DNA of 64,000 nt from Massilia agrisoli (GCF_020831365.1 NZ_JAJHPV010000020.1:372001-436000), one strand, 5' to 3'; shown: positions 27,509 through 41,978, counted from the first letter of the stretch. Numbers and translations: made by a program. The notes: generated by a model not told the origin, from the sequence alone.

Positions 27509-29560
27509 ATGAAGAATAACTTTTTCAACCTTTACTCGCACGATTTCGCACGCGTTGCCGTCGCCACCCCTCGCTGCAAGGTCGCCGATCCGGGCTTTAA
27601 CGCCGCCGAAACGATCCGCCTTGCGCAGGAAGCGGCCAGCCGCGGCGCGGTATTAGTCGCCTTCCCGGAGCTCGGTTTGTCGGCATATTCTTGCGATGAT
27701 CTGTTCCAGCAGCGCGCACTGCTCGACGCCTGCGAAGACGCTTTGCGGCAGGTCACCAGCGCATCGGCCAGGCTATGCGCTGCCATTATCGTCGGACTGC
27801 CGCTGCGCGTCGGGCACCAGCTGTTCAATTGCGCGGCCGTGGTCGCGGGCGGAAAAGTGCTGGGCGTGGTTCCAAAGAGTTATTTGCCCAATTACGGTGA
27901 GTTTTACGAGGCGCGCCAGTTCAGCACTGCCGACTGCGCATCGACGACAACTGTAGAACTGCTCGGCGAAACCGTTCCATTCGGCGCCGAGTTGTTGTTT
28001 GAAGTCGAAAACCTGCCGCTGCTGCGTTTCCATATCGAGATTTGCGAGGACGTGTGGGTGCCCGTTCCGCCATCGTCGTTTGCGGCGCTTGCCGGCGCTA
28101 CGGTGTTGGTCAACCTGTCGGCATCGAATGTGGTCGTCGGCAAGAGCGGCTACCGCCACCAGCTGGTCAGCCAGCAGTCGGCGCGCTGCCTCGCCGCCTA
28201 CCTGTACACGTCAGCTGGCCTCGGCGAATCGTCCACCGATATGGCGTGGGACGGCCAGGCGCTGATCTACGAAAAGGGCGACCTGCTGGGCGAGGCAGAG
28301 CGCTTCAGCGATGAGTCGCACATTGTGTACGGCGACGTCGACCTTGAGCGGCTGTCGCGCGAGCGCTTCCACACCACCACCTTTGGCCAATCCGTGCGCC
28401 GCCATGCGGGCGAGGTGTCGAAGTTCCGCGTTATCCGCTTCGACCTGGAAGTGCCGCGCGAGGGCGAGTTGCCGCTGGCGCGCACTGTCGAGCGATTTCC
28501 TTACGTGCCGGCGGACCCTGCTCGGCGCGACGAGCGCTGCACCGAGGTGTACAACATCCAGGTGCAGGCACTGGTCCAGCGCCTTTCTTCAAGCGGGATT
28601 TCGAAGGTAGTCATCGGCGTGTCGGGCGGGCTCGATTCGACGCACGCACTGCTGGTGTGCGCCAAGGCAATGGACCGGTTGAACCTGCCGCGTTCGAATA
28701 TCCTGGCCTACACCATGCCTGGCTTTGCGACCAGCGAACGCACCTTAAAGCAGGCGAAGGACCTGATGACGGCCGTCGGCTGTGCGGCGAAGGAAATCGA
28801 TATTCGCCCGAGCTGCATCCAGATGCTGAAGGACCTCGGCCATCCATACGCGGAAGGAAAGGAAGAGTACGACGTCACGTTTGAAAACGTGCAGGCAGGG
28901 GAGCGGACCAGCCACCTGTTCCGGTTGGCAAACTTCAACAATGCCATCGTGATCGGCACGGGCGACCTGAGCGAACTGGCCCTCGGCTGGTGTACCTACG
29001 GCGTGGGCGACCACATGTCGCATTACAACGTAAACGCGAGCGTGCCAAAGACCTTGATCACGCACCTGGTGCGTTGGGTTGCCGATTCGGGCGCCATCGG
29101 GGCGGCAGGATCGGATGTGCTGATCAATATCCTCGACACCGAGATCAGCCCGGAACTGGTTCCCGGCAAGGCGGGCGACACCAAGCCGGCGCAAAGCACC
29201 GAACGCGTTATCGGCCCGTACGAAATGCAGGATTTCAATCTCTATTACATCTTGCGCTACGGGTTTGCGCCGTCGAAAGTGGCGTTCCTGTCGTACTCGG
29301 CCTGGAGCAAGCGCGATGCCGGCGTTTGGCCTGATGCGCCGCACGCCAGCCGCAACGAGTATGCGCTGCCGGAGATCAAGCGCTACCTCGGCATCTTCCT
29401 CTACCGCTTCTTCAAGACCAGCCAGTTCAAGCGTTCCTGCGTGCCGAATGGCCCGAAGGTCGGCAACGGCGGCTCGCTGTCGCCGCGCGGAGACTGGCGT
29501 GCTCCGAGTGACTCCGAGGCAACTGTCTGGATGAATGACCTCGACAATATTCCGGACTGA
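27509..29560 (+). CDS. nadE: Glutamine-dependent NAD+ synthetase
   Basis: Last step of NAD synthesis: amidates deamido-NAD using ammonia released from glutamine. The 683 residues comprise an N-terminal nitrilase-type glutaminase domain with catalytic Glu54 (AFPELG), Lys123 ([15 protein letters not shown]) and Cys179 (HIEICEDVW). The C-terminal synthetase domain has the PP-loop VSGGLDST at about residue 370. This is the long two-domain NadE, not the ammonia-only form. The start has GGAAG upstream. A PII gene lies three genes downstream; PII regulation of this NadE type has been reported in diazotrophic proteobacteria. Confidence 0.97.
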   Translation: MKNNFFNLYSHDFARVAVATPRCKVADPGFNAAETIRLAQEAASRGAVLVAFPELGLSAYSCDDLFQQRALLDACEDALRQVTSASARLCAAIIVGLPLRVGHQLFNCAAVVAGGKVLGVVPKSYLPNYGEFYEARQFSTADCASTTTVELLGETVPFGAELLFEVENLPLLRFHIEICEDVWVPVPPSSFAALAGATVLVNLSASNVVVGKSGYRHQLVSQQSARCLAAYLYTSAGLGESSTDMAWDGQALIYEKGDLLGEAERFSDESHIVYGDVDLERLSRERFHTTTFGQSVRRHAGEVSKFRVIRFDLEVPREGELPLARTVERFPYVPADPARRDERCTEVYNIQVQALVQRLSSSGISKVVIGVSGGLDSTHALLVCAKAMDRLNLPRSNILAYTMPGFATSERTLKQAKDLMTAVGCAAKEIDIRPSCIQMLKDLGHPYAEGKEEYDVTFENVQAGERTSHLFRLANFNNAIVIGTGDLSELALGWCTYGVGDHMSHYNVNASVPKTLITHLVRWVADSGAIGAAGSDVLINILDTEISPELVPGKAGDTKPAQSTERVIGPYEMQDFNLYYILRYGFAPSKVAFLSYSAWSKRDAGVWPDAPHASRNEYALPEIKRYLGIFLYRFFKTSQFKRSCVPNGPKVGNGGSLSPRGDWRAPSDSEATVWMNDLDNIPD

Positions 29561-29667
29561 GCAGAAATTATTTATACCGTTCTTGATGCAGCTTAAGTAC
29601 GCGCGGTGACACGGCCGCGGTTCGGTAATACAGTTGGGATTAGTGCCGCAGCTGTGAAGGAACCGCC

Positions 29668-30390
29668 ATGCAGAGAACCGCGCTTGTCACCGGAGGAACC
29701 CGGGGCATAGGCCAAGCTATTTCCGTTGCTCTACACGCGGCTGGCCACCGCGTTGCAGCCGTTTATCAAAGCAATACCGACGCTGCCCGTGCTTTCTCGG
29801 AAGCCAGCGGCATCCCTGTTTTCCAATGGGACGTGTCCGACTTTGAGGCCTGCCGACACGGCGTGGGCAAGGTGTCGGAAGCGCTCGGGCCGGTGGACAT
29901 TCTTGTCAACAACGCCGGCATCACAGACGACGCCATGTTGTATCGCATGTCTGTGGAGCAGTGGTGGAGCGTCATCAATACCAATCTCGGCTCAATGTTC
30001 AACATGTCGCGCCACGTCATCCACGGCATGCGCGAACGCGGCTTCGGCCGCATCATCAACATCAGTTCGATCAACGGGCAAAAAGGCCAGCTGGGCCAAG
30101 CCAACTATTCAGCCGCGAAGGCGGGCATCCTTGGCTTTACCAAGGCGCTGGCGCTGGAGAGCGCGCGCAAAAACGTCACCGTCAATGCCATCGCGCCAGG
30201 ATATTGCGATACGGCGATGGTTGCAGAGGTGCCGCCCGATGTGCTGAAATCGATCGTCGACACCATACCGGTAGGGCGCCTGGGCACACCGCTGGACGTG
30301 GGGCGCATGGTCGCGTTCCTGGCTGACGACGCGGCTGGTTTCATCACTGGCGCTACCTTCAATGTCAATGGCGGCCAGTACCTGGCGTAA
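29668..30390 (+). CDS. phaB: Acetoacetyl-CoA reductase (PhaB), SDR family
   Basis: NADPH-dependent reduction of acetoacetyl-CoA to (R)-3-hydroxybutyryl-CoA, the monomer for polyhydroxybutyrate. The 240 residues match PhaB. Short-chain dehydrogenase motifs are TGGTRGIG (residues 8-15), NNAG, and the catalytic Ser of INISSINGQKGQ with YSAAK. The GQKGQLGQANYSAAKAGILGF context and the ending FNVNGGQYLA are typical of PhaB rather than FabG. AAGGAA precedes the ATG. phaA and phaC are not in the window. It is 9 bases upstream of the hemerythrin gene, so the two are likely co-transcribed. FabG-like activity cannot be excluded. Confidence 0.9.
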   Translation: MQRTALVTGGTRGIGQAISVALHAAGHRVAAVYQSNTDAARAFSEASGIPVFQWDVSDFEACRHGVGKVSEALGPVDILVNNAGITDDAMLYRMSVEQWWSVINTNLGSMFNMSRHVIHGMRERGFGRIINISSINGQKGQLGQANYSAAKAGILGFTKALALESARKNVTVNAIAPGYCDTAMVAEVPPDVLKSIVDTIPVGRLGTPLDVGRMVAFLADDAAGFITGATFNVNGGQYLA

Positions 30391-30399
30391 GGAGGGGAG

Positions 30400-30810
30400 A
30401 TGGATGTACTTGAGTGGGTTCCGGCGATGGAGCTGGGCCACCCGGCGCTCGATGAAGCGCATAAGGCCCTGTTCCATGAAATGATGCGCTTGTACGTCGC
30501 GCCGGATAGCGAACTGGCCGAAGGTTTGCCGCTGCTATGTGACAAGCTCGAACGTGACTTCCGCGAGGAAGAAGACCTGATGGAAGCCATGGATGCTCCG
30601 CATATGAAGGAGCACCGTGAGCAGCACGCCAGGGTGCTGAGTGCCTTGCACCATGTTGAGGCAGGCGAACCGGCGGCGGCGCGCGAGGCGGTGATGCTGT
30701 TGCCGCAGTGGTTCCAGCTGCATCTGGCGACGATGGACAGGTCGTTGGCAGCGTTTGCGTCTGCATCCGGCATGCAGAAGCGGGAGAATGGAGGCTACGC
30801 AACCTTGTAG
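30400..30810 (+). CDS. Bacteriohemerythrin (O2-binding di-iron protein)
   Basis: A 136-residue four-helix di-iron protein that binds oxygen reversibly or senses it. The iron ligands fit: His14, Asp18 and His21 in GHPALDEAH, Glu58 in FREEEDLM, His72 and His76 in KEHREQHARV, and His108 and Asp113 in FQLHLATMD. The exact assignment of the early ligands is by eye. It is a stand-alone single-domain form, with a strong ribosome binding site (AAGGAGG). It is coupled to phaB and followed by the PII gene. Confidence 0.88.
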   Translation: MDVLEWVPAMELGHPALDEAHKALFHEMMRLYVAPDSELAEGLPLLCDKLERDFREEEDLMEAMDAPHMKEHREQHARVLSALHHVEAGEPAAAREAVMLLPQWFQLHLATMDRSLAAFASASGMQKRENGGYATL

Positions 30811-30840
30811 AAAGCACCACGGTGGTCGCTCGTCGTTTAA

Positions 30841-31212
<372 letters not shown>

Positions 31213-31244
31213 GTTTCGTACGCGGCACTACAGCCATGCAAACA

Positions 31245-31325
31245 CGGCGGATGACGCGCTTCGCGCTCTTCCGCCCGACGCTGTTGAGATGATCCGTAGG
31301 GCGGATAAGCGCAGCGCATCCGCCG
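31245..31325. repeat. REP-type inverted repeat pair (cluster member 1)
   Basis: A left unit (31245-31278, CGGCGGATGACGCG...CTTCCGCCC) and an inverse right unit (31296-31325, GTAGGGCGGATAAGCG...ATCCGCCG). It is one of two REPIN-like elements filling the 349-base gap between the PII gene and the TRIC gene. Confidence 0.85.
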
Positions 31326-31374
31326 AATTGAGGACGCCGACACGCGTGCAAACATCCGCTATCGTCGTTTCTAT

Positions 31375-31490
31375 GTAGGGCGGAAGAGCGAAGCGTCATC
31401 CGCCGATCTATGCAGCCGCGCCAACGGTGTGTCCGTATTCGCGGGCTCGCATGGCAAATTCGGCGGATGCGCTCCGCTTATCCGCCCTAC
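31375..31490. repeat. REP-type inverted repeat pair (cluster member 2)
   Basis: A right-pointing unit (31375-31404, GTAGGGCGGAAGAGCG...GTCATCCGCCG) and a left-pointing unit (31461-31490, CGGCGGATGCGC...TATCCGCCCTAC) are separated by 56 bases. I see no gene in 31213-31561 other than these elements. Confidence 0.85.
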
Positions 31491-31561
31491 GGTCGGCGGT
31501 CAACGGGTCGCGGAGATGGAAAAGCACGGCGCGGATTGCCAAATTACCAGCGCAAAATACG

Positions 31562-32167
31562 CTACCGCCCCATCTGGATATCAAACCGCCACGTCAGCAG
31601 CCGCAGTCCGGTAATAAACGTGGCGCTCGACCACAGCGCAAAGTCATGCGGGAATTCGAAATGCCGCATGAGTAAATACATCCAGCTTCCCAGGAACGAG
31701 CAGATCGCGTATGGCTTCCCGTCCCGGAACACCATCGGTACCTCGTTACAGACGATATCCCGCAGCACCCCGCCAAAAATCCCGGTAATCACGCCCATCA
31801 TCGACGCGATAAAGATCGGCATATCGGCGTCCAGCGCAGCCGACACCCCCGCAATCGAAAACAATCCCAGCCCGATCGCATCCGCAATCACGATCAGCTT
31901 CTCGGACAGCACATGCCTTAGCGTGCGGATCAGCGGCGACGCCATCAGCGCAAGGATAAAAATGAGAATCGCATATTCCTGGTGCCTGACCCAGAACAGG
32001 GGCCGCAGGTCGAGCAGGATGTCGCGCAGCGTGCCGCCGCCGAACGCGGTAATGAACGCAACCGTGAACACCCCGACCAGGTCCATCCGCTTGCGCCGCG
32101 CTTCGATGAAGCCCGAGAACGCGCCGACCAGGATCGCCATGATTTCGATGAATTTAATGAGGGTCAT
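31562..32167 (-). CDS. TRIC-family (UPF0126/YadS-like) membrane channel protein
   Basis: A 201-residue inner-membrane protein with about seven hydrophobic segments in two repeated halves. Each half carries a Gly-Gly-x-Leu-Arg-Asp motif (GGGTLRDILLDL and GGVLRDIVCNEVP). This matches the prokaryotic TRIC (trimeric intracellular cation channel) family, whose members conduct monovalent cations in vitro. The physiological role in bacteria is unclear. It is monocistronic and bordered downstream by repeats. Confidence 0.88.
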   Translation of the reverse strand: MTLIKFIEIMAILVGAFSGFIEARRKRMDLVGVFTVAFITAFGGGTLRDILLDLRPLFWVRHQEYAILIFILALMASPLIRTLRHVLSEKLIVIADAIGLGLFSIAGVSAALDADMPIFIASMMGVITGIFGGVLRDIVCNEVPMVFRDGKPYAICSFLGSWMYLLMRHFEFPHDFALWSSATFITGLRLLTWRFDIQMGR

Positions 32168-32258
32168 GCATTAGGAGAAAGATAGCGATGTTGCTACCTT
32201 ACCATGCGCATGACGGCAGGGGGAAGGGCGCGCAGCGCCCTCGGCAGTCCAGGCGGTG

Positions 32259-32927
32259 TCAGAGCGCGGGCAGGGCCGCCCTCAGCAGGACAATCAGTGC
32301 GCCGTGGGGGCGCCCGTCCATGTTTGCGGCGCAGAAGGCGATCACATCGTCTTTCTGCTCGAGCCAGCTGTGCACCATCGAGCGCAGCACCGGTTCGCCG
32401 CCAGCCGAGCCGAGGCCCTTGCCATGAATAATGCAGACGCAGCGCAGCTTGCCCTTGACCGCCCGGCGCAGGAAATCGCCAAGCTGGTCGCGCGCGGTGT
32501 CGCGCCGCATGCCGTGCAGGTCGAGCTCGTCCTGCACCTTCCAGTAGCCTTTGCGCAGCTTTTTCAGCACGTCGGAACCAACGCCGCTGCGGGTAAAGCT
32601 GACACCCGGTTCGTCTTCGAGCAGATGCTCGACATCAAAGTCGTCCGACAGCGATTCGCGCAGCACCGCCGCATCGTCCTCGGCCTGGGTGCGGAACTTT
32701 TGCCGTGGCGGAGGTGGATTGACCCCCGGCGGCGCGTTCGGCACATAGCGGTTCGACTCGGGCAGCTTCTTAACGCCGCCGAGCGAGCTGCGGAACACAT
32801 TGGCTTCCTGCTGCGCAATGCGTTCACGCTTCTCGCGCTCGGCTTTTTCAATGGCGCGCTGCTCTTCCTGGGCCTTGAGCGATTCGCGCAAGGCTTTCAG
32901 GTCGGCAAAGTCCTTCATCGACGCCAT
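32259..32927 (-). CDS. Smr-domain protein
   Basis: A 222-residue protein with a charged helical N-terminus (about residues 1-45, rich in Lys/Glu/Arg) and a C-terminal Smr domain holding LDLHGMRRDTARDQL and the IIHGKGLGS motif. Smr domains are found in MutS2 and stand-alone proteins with nicking or RNA-cleaving activity; the LDLHG and HGKG motifs needed for activity are present. It starts 9 bases after the trxB stop codon with GGAAG upstream, so it is in an operon with trxB. Its role in this organism is not defined. Confidence 0.9.
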   Translation of the reverse strand: MASMKDFADLKALRESLKAQEEQRAIEKAEREKRERIAQQEANVFRSSLGGVKKLPESNRYVPNAPPGVNPPPPRQKFRTQAEDDAAVLRESLSDDFDVEHLLEDEPGVSFTRSGVGSDVLKKLRKGYWKVQDELDLHGMRRDTARDQLGDFLRRAVKGKLRCVCIIHGKGLGSAGGEPVLRSMVHSWLEQKDDVIAFCAANMDGRPHGALIVLLRAALPAL

Positions 32928-32936
32928 GATGCTTCC

Positions 32937-33947
<1,011 letters not shown>

Positions 33948-33982
33948 TCAAGTGACGCTTGGGTACTAAATGCGTAGCCAAG

Positions 33983-33988
33983 ATTATA
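33983..33988 (-). promoter_or_regulatory. Probable -10 element of the trxB promoter
   Basis: On the minus strand the sequence reads TATAAT, about 90 bases upstream of the trxB start. The -35 is weak (TTCATG with an 18-base spacer is the best candidate). Confidence 0.45.
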
Positions 33989-34085
33989 GACGATGATGCG
34001 TACGTGCATGAATGATGGGCATGTATTGCAATATATGGCTTAGAATGGACGGATTGCAGTTATAGCAGCAGCGCGTTACCTCAGA

Positions 34086-36440
<2,355 letters not shown>

Positions 36441-36452
36441 AGAAGGAACACA

Positions 36453-37094
36453 ATGGGTATCAGCTTGAAATCTACATTGAGCGTTGTCGTTGCCGCAGGC
36501 GCGTTGGCGCTGACGGGCTCGGCGTACGCAAGTGCGCTGGCCCAGTTCAAGACTTTCGTTGCCACCACCAAGGCAGCGCGCGGCGAATTCACGCAGCGCC
36601 AGGTCAAGAAGACCGAAGGCAGCAAGGTGTCGCCGCCGGCCACCGGGACCTTTGTCTTCGCGCGTCCCGGCAAGTTCATCTGGACGTATCAGAAGCCGTA
36701 TGACCAGCTGCTGCAGGCCGATGGGGACCAGCTCTATATCTATGACAAGGACCTGCACCAGGTGACGGTCAAGAAACTGGGGAATGCGCTCGGCTCGTCG
36801 CCGGCCGCCATCCTGTTTGGCAGCAACGACCTGGAGAAGAATTTCACGCTTAGCGAAGCTGGCACGCGCGATGGTTTGGAATGGCTGAACGCCACGCCGA
36901 AGACCAAGGACACCGCGTTCGAGCAGATCAGCATCGGCCTGCGCAACGGCGCGCCGGAGGCAATGGAGCTGAAGGATGCGTTCGGGCAGACCTCGTTGCT
37001 GGCGTTTCAGAAGTTCGAGAAGAACCCCAACCTTGGCGCCCAGCAGTTCAAGTTTGTCATGCCGAAGGGCGCGGACGTCTTCAACAGCAACTAA
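36453..37094 (+). CDS. lolA: Outer-membrane lipoprotein carrier protein LolA
   Basis: Periplasmic chaperone that takes lipoproteins from the LolCDE complex to LolB or the outer membrane. The 213 residues include a signal peptide ending GSAYA (about residue 25). Typical features are GEFTQRQ, the [19 protein letters not shown] segment and a C-terminal region carrying the basic and hydrophobic residues of the LolA barrel. It lies between ftsK and rarA, probably in an operon with ftsK. Confidence 0.95.
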   Translation: MGISLKSTLSVVVAAGALALTGSAYASALAQFKTFVATTKAARGEFTQRQVKKTEGSKVSPPATGTFVFARPGKFIWTYQKPYDQLLQADGDQLYIYDKDLHQVTVKKLGNALGSSPAAILFGSNDLEKNFTLSEAGTRDGLEWLNATPKTKDTAFEQISIGLRNGAPEAMELKDAFGQTSLLAFQKFEKNPNLGAQQFKFVMPKGADVFNSN

Positions 37095-37100
37095 CACCGT

Positions 37101-37178
37101 GTCGTTCCCGACCCGGTCGGGAACCCATGCTGACTGTCCAAAGCCTGCTCAATGGATTCCCGCATTCGCGGGAACGAC
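37101..37178. repeat. Intergenic palindromic repeat, second copy of the GTCGTTCCCG family
   Basis: GTCGTTCCCG...GGGAACCCAT (37101-37128) is mirrored by ATGGATTCCCGC...GGGAACGAC (37152-37178). It is more diverged than the copy at 6177-6245. Each half also forms its own small hairpin. It lies between lolA and rarA. Confidence 0.8.
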
Positions 37179-37291
37179 AGGGTTTCACATTCCTTGGCAA
37201 ATTCGATACTGCGCGTCCGAACCCGGCCGGCGCAGCCGTTGTCATATAATTTTGCCACGTACAACCCTACAATACCGATCCGGACCCACCC

Positions 37292-38599
37292 GTGGATGAC
37301 CTTTTCAAGACCGAGCCTTCGCCGCCACTGGCCGAGGCGTTGCGCCCGGCCACCATCGACGAGGTGATCGGGCAGAGCCATTTGCTGGCCCCCGGCAAGC
37401 CGCTGAATCTCGTATTCAAGTCCGGCAAGCCGCACTCGATGATCCTCTGGGGCCCTCCGGGCGTCGGCAAGACCACGCTCGCGCGCCTGACCGCCAATGC
37501 CTTCGGATGCGAATTCATCGCGCTGTCGGCGGTGCTGTCCGGCGTGAAAGACATCCGCGCATCCATCGAACAGGCTGAGCATTACCTGGCCGGCGGCAAG
37601 CACACCATCCTGTTCATCGACGAGATCCACCGCTTCAACAAGTCGCAGCAGGACGCCTTGCTGCCATTTGTTGAATCTGGCCTCGTCACCCTGATCGGCG
37701 CCACCACCGAGAACCCTTCGTTTGAAGTCAACTCGGCGCTGCTGTCGCGCTCGCAAGTATATGTATTGAAAGCGCTGACGGACGCCGAGATGCTCCAGCT
37801 GCTCAAGCGCGCGCAGGAAAGGGTTCTGCAGCATCTTAAATTCGATGAAGTAGCAATCGCCACGCTGATCGGTTACGCCGACGGCGACGCGCGCCGCTTC
37901 CTTAACTTGCTGGAACAAACCAAGACCTCGGCGGAAACCTCAGGCATCACCACCATCACCGGCGAATTCGTCGATAACGCGCTGACGCTCAATTCGCGCC
38001 GTTTCGACAAGGGCGGGGACAACTTCTACGACCAGATATCTGCGCTGCACAAGTCCGTGCGCGGCTCGCATCCTGACGCTGCCCTGTACTGGCTGTGCCG
38101 CATGCTTGATGGTGGCGCCGACGCCAAATACCTGTCGCGCCGCATCGTGCGCATGGCATGGGAAGACATCGGCATTGCCGACCCGCGCGCCATCCAGCTG
38201 GCCAACGATGCCGCGGCGACCTATGAACGGCTCGGTTCACCAGAAGGCGAACTGGCGCTGGGGCAAGCGGTGATCTACCTTGCAATTGCGGCAAAGAGCA
38301 ATGCCGGCTACAACGCGTACAACCGCGCGATGGCGTTCGTCAAAAAAGACAAGTCGCGCGAAGTGCCGGTCCACCTGCGCAACGCGCCGACCAAGCTGAT
38401 GAAGGAACTCGGCTACGGCCACGAGTACCGCTACGCGCATGATGAACCGAATGCCTATGCGGCTGGCGAAACCTACCTCCCCGACGGCATGGCCGAACCG
38501 CGCTGGTACGAGCCGGTCCCGCGCGGCATCGAAGCCAAGATCGCCGAGAAACTGGCGTGGCTGCGCAGCCTCGATGAAGATGCGCAGGCCCGGGATTGA
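37292..38599 (+). CDS. rarA: Replication-associated recombination protein A (RarA/MgsA)
   Basis: AAA+ ATPase acting at stalled replication forks, related to clamp-loader subunits and to human WRNIP1. The 435 residues show Walker A GPPGVGKTT (near 53), Walker B LFIDEIHRFNKSQQDALLP, sensor 1 GATTENPSFE, and the C-terminal tetramerisation region with RMAWEDIGIADP and the NAPTKLMKELGYG motif. The GTG start at 37292 begins MDDLF and lacks an obvious strong ribosome binding site. Confidence 0.95.
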   Translation: MDDLFKTEPSPPLAEALRPATIDEVIGQSHLLAPGKPLNLVFKSGKPHSMILWGPPGVGKTTLARLTANAFGCEFIALSAVLSGVKDIRASIEQAEHYLAGGKHTILFIDEIHRFNKSQQDALLPFVESGLVTLIGATTENPSFEVNSALLSRSQVYVLKALTDAEMLQLLKRAQERVLQHLKFDEVAIATLIGYADGDARRFLNLLEQTKTSAETSGITTITGEFVDNALTLNSRRFDKGGDNFYDQISALHKSVRGSHPDAALYWLCRMLDGGADAKYLSRRIVRMAWEDIGIADPRAIQLANDAAATYERLGSPEGELALGQAVIYLAIAAKSNAGYNAYNRAMAFVKKDKSREVPVHLRNAPTKLMKELGYGHEYRYAHDEPNAYAAGETYLPDGMAEPRWYEPVPRGIEAKIAEKLAWLRSLDEDAQARD

Positions 38600-38603
38600 C
38601 GCC

Positions 38604-38960
38604 TTAACCGTTTCGCGCTGCCTTCACCATGGCAGCAGACAATTCGTCAAAATAAGATAGTGCAGCCTGCGTCAGTTCGACCTGCTTTCGACGGCTGTCT
38701 TCCGTATCCGACAGCGTGATCCACCCTTTTTCCCGCATCGATTTCAGCCGCGTATGAAGCGTGGCCGGCGCACCCAGTTCGTCACGCGCCATCACGTCCC
38801 GTACGCTCAGCCGGCTGTTCGCCTGCCCGGCACGCGCCACCAGTTCGAGGATCCGCTCCTCCAATGGATCGAGTGCGGGTAGCGATGGCAGGCCGCGCAA
38901 CGCTGCCGTCAGGTTCAGGAAGCGCAGGTACAGGTCGGCAGGGCGGGTGGGCTTGGTCAT
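38604..38960 (-). CDS. MarR-like winged-helix transcriptional regulator
   Basis: A 118-residue protein with a winged helix-turn-helix. RLSVRDVMARDELGAPATLHTRLKSMREKGWITLSDTEDSRRKQVELT contains the recognition helix (ATLHTRLKSM) and a wing with the DSRRK motif characteristic of MarR regulators. It is shorter than typical MarR (about 140-150) because the dimerisation helices are abbreviated. It is divergent from the small membrane-protein gene and 4 bases from the opposing rarA stop. Target and effector are unknown. Confidence 0.72.
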   Translation of the reverse strand: MTKPTRPADLYLRFLNLTAALRGLPSLPALDPLEERILELVARAGQANSRLSVRDVMARDELGAPATLHTRLKSMREKGWITLSDTEDSRRKQVELTQAALSYFDELSAAMVKAARNG

Positions 38961-39051
38961 CTGTATCAGGTTGGCGTCATTGATGATTTATTGCAGCTTA
39001 CTTACTGTATGTATATACTTTTGATTGTCAATAACTGTGGGTAGCTCAACG

Positions 39052-39603
39052 ATGTCGCAAGCTCGTCTCAACGTGTACATGGCTTGTGCTACCGTTCTTC
39101 TTTTTTGCTTTGCTCTCGTCCTGAACGAACTGCTATTTACGCAGCTCGAATTCGCTCGCGGTATCAACTGGATCTACCTGCCCGCCGGAATGCGCCTGCT
39201 GTGCATCCTGCTGTTCGCCGAAGCCGGGGCGGTTGGCCTGCTGCTTGTTTCCTGGGGCGTCTGCTTCCTGTATTTCTTCCCCGATGATGTGCTGCGCTCG
39301 TTCGTAGGCGGCGTCATCGCCGCCGCTGCTCCCTACCTTGTGTATCGCGGTGCTGGTTGGCTGGCCGGAGCGCGTACGTCGCTGGCGGACCTGACGCCAA
39401 CGCGCCTGCTCGCCTACGCGGTCGTGTTCTCGATTGCGAGTCCCTTGCTGCACCACGTATGGTTCGCGTTGCGCGGGCAGGACAACCTGCTCTCGGGCTT
39501 TCTGGTCATGGCTGCCGGCGACCTCGCTGGCACACTCGTCGTGCTGTATTCAGCCAAAGCCCTGCTCACCCTGGCCTCTCCCCGCTCGGCCGCGCCGCGC
39601 TAG
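39052..39603 (+). CDS. Small integral membrane protein of unknown function
   Basis: A 183-residue protein with about five to six hydrophobic segments (starting MACATVLLFCFALVLNELLF; later LLCILLFAEAGAVGLLLVSWG and FLVMAAGDLAGTLVVLYSA). The GINWIYLPAGMRLL and DLAGTL patterns recall the MASE1-type membrane sensor fold, but there is no attached output domain, so I do not assign it. I chose ATG 39052; the open frame reaches a TTG at 39025 without support. It may be controlled by the divergent MarR-like protein. Confidence 0.7.
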   Translation: MSQARLNVYMACATVLLFCFALVLNELLFTQLEFARGINWIYLPAGMRLLCILLFAEAGAVGLLLVSWGVCFLYFFPDDVLRSFVGGVIAAAAPYLVYRGAGWLAGARTSLADLTPTRLLAYAVVFSIASPLLHHVWFALRGQDNLLSGFLVMAAGDLAGTLVVLYSAKALLTLASPRSAAPR

Positions 39604-39667
39604 ATTTAAAATCTTACCAGAGTTGAACTAATTTCTGTACAGGAACCAGTTTCTTATGTAGAGTTTC

Positions 39668-39684
39668 GCTCTAAATATTAGAGC
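39668..39684. promoter_or_regulatory. Palindrome GCTCTAA-ATA-TTAGAGC upstream of a lipoprotein gene
   Basis: A perfect 7-base inverted repeat with a 3-base spacer, 15 bases before the ATG of the lipoprotein gene. Without a T-run it is not a terminator, so an operator or 5'-leader hairpin is possible. Function unproven. Confidence 0.4.
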
Positions 39685-39698
39685 AATCGGGGCGGGGT

Positions 39699-40142
39699 AT
39701 GAAACTGAAATCGAAACTGGTGCGTGCAGCGGCATTATCTGCAATGGTCGGCCTGATGAGTTTGCAGGCTGGCTGCGGCACGGAGGTCGGTGCGCAAATC
39801 GCGAGCGCAATTCTTCCGGCCGATGTGCACGACGTAACGGCCAGCGTCAATCGAAAAATCTCAGAAGGAAAGTTCAAGGAAGCGCAGGACGAGGGCATGG
39901 ATTACCTGCAAGACCATGAGGACAAGTCTGGCCAGTTGGCCTGGGCGCTCGCCCGGGCCAGCGCAAGGCTCAGTAACCATCAGCTGGCCGTGAAATTCGC
40001 CGGCCAAGCCTACAATGCCGGCGCCGTAAGCACTGTGCAACTGATGTCCGAGCCGATGCTCGCGCCGGTGCGAACCGAGCTACGCATCACGCTGCTGCAC
40101 CCCGGCGTTGACGCCGCTGATGCGGCTGGCGCCCTGCCTTAG
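39699..40142 (+). CDS. Putative lipoprotein
   Basis: A 147-residue exported protein with a type II signal peptide: basic KLKSKLVR, a hydrophobic core and lipobox LQAGC (Cys26). The mature part has a helical, TPR-like stretch (SEGKFKEAQDEGMDYLQDHEDKSGQLAW in outline, then LSNHQLAVKFAGQAYNAGA). I do not recognise a family. It may sit in the outer membrane; residue +2 after Cys is Gly, not the Asp retention signal. It stands alone between palindromes and short spacers. Confidence 0.68.
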   Translation: MKLKSKLVRAAALSAMVGLMSLQAGCGTEVGAQIASAILPADVHDVTASVNRKISEGKFKEAQDEGMDYLQDHEDKSGQLAWALARASARLSNHQLAVKFAGQAYNAGAVSTVQLMSEPMLAPVRTELRITLLHPGVDAADAAGALP

Positions 40143-40292
40143 AGTAGAGGGGCGGGTGCTGGAAACGCCTCAATCCGTGATTTTTACAGCTTGTTCCGCG
40201 ATTCCGGCGCTTCATCGCAAGCCGGTGGCTACTGGTGCTGCGGGTGGTTAAAGTACCACCATACCAACCCGCACCGCACTAAGGAGCCCACC

Positions 40293-40493
40293 ATGAACAT
40301 CCGTAAAAACGCCGAAGCCGTCTTCCTTGCAGCCACCGTCCTGTGCACGTTTGCGGCGTACGCAACGGCTGAAGTCCCGAACTACCGCGCTGCCACCGCA
40401 GTCCAGGTTGCCTTGGCTTCCGACGCCAACATGCAAGTGGTCGTCATCAAAGGCAAGCGCCTGACCGCCGCCGAAAAAGCACAGCTCGATTGA
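40293..40493 (+). CDS. Very small exported protein (66 aa)
   Basis: A 66-residue protein with a signal peptide (basic MNIRKNAE, hydrophobic core to about residue 27, ending YATA) and a mature chain of about 40 residues containing MQVVVIKGKRLTAAEK. AAGGAG lies 7 bases before the ATG at 40293, which supports this start over an upstream in-frame ATG at 40191. I recall similar VVIKGKRL-type short peptides in related Oxalobacteraceae, without function. It lies about 110 bases upstream of serS. Confidence 0.6.
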   Translation: MNIRKNAEAVFLAATVLCTFAAYATAEVPNYRAATAVQVALASDANMQVVVIKGKRLTAAEKAQLD

Positions 40494-40536
40494 TATAAAC
40501 GAGGTAGCGGGCACGGCGCAGTTGGCTGCATCGTGA

Positions 40537-41898
<1,362 letters not shown>

Positions 41899-41972
41899 CG
41901 CGAAAAGTTGCGGAAGAGGAAAATAATCAGGTTTTTTTGAATTTCGCTCTTCCGTTTTTGATGGGCGTTGTC

Positions 41973-41978
41973 TATAAT
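41973..41978 (+). promoter_or_regulatory. Probable -10 element of the tRNA-Ser promoter
   Basis: A perfect TATAAT in GTCTATAATCTTG, about 92 bases before the mature tRNA. The 17-base-spaced -35 position reads TTCCGT, a weak match. The same 13-base string occurs on the opposite strand upstream of trxB. Confidence 0.55.

Noticed and set aside
38990-39020. GTATATAC palindrome between the MarR-like gene and the membrane-protein gene
   Set aside because: Only 8 bases, AT-rich and without matching flanks; could be an operator but not distinguishable from a promoter element.
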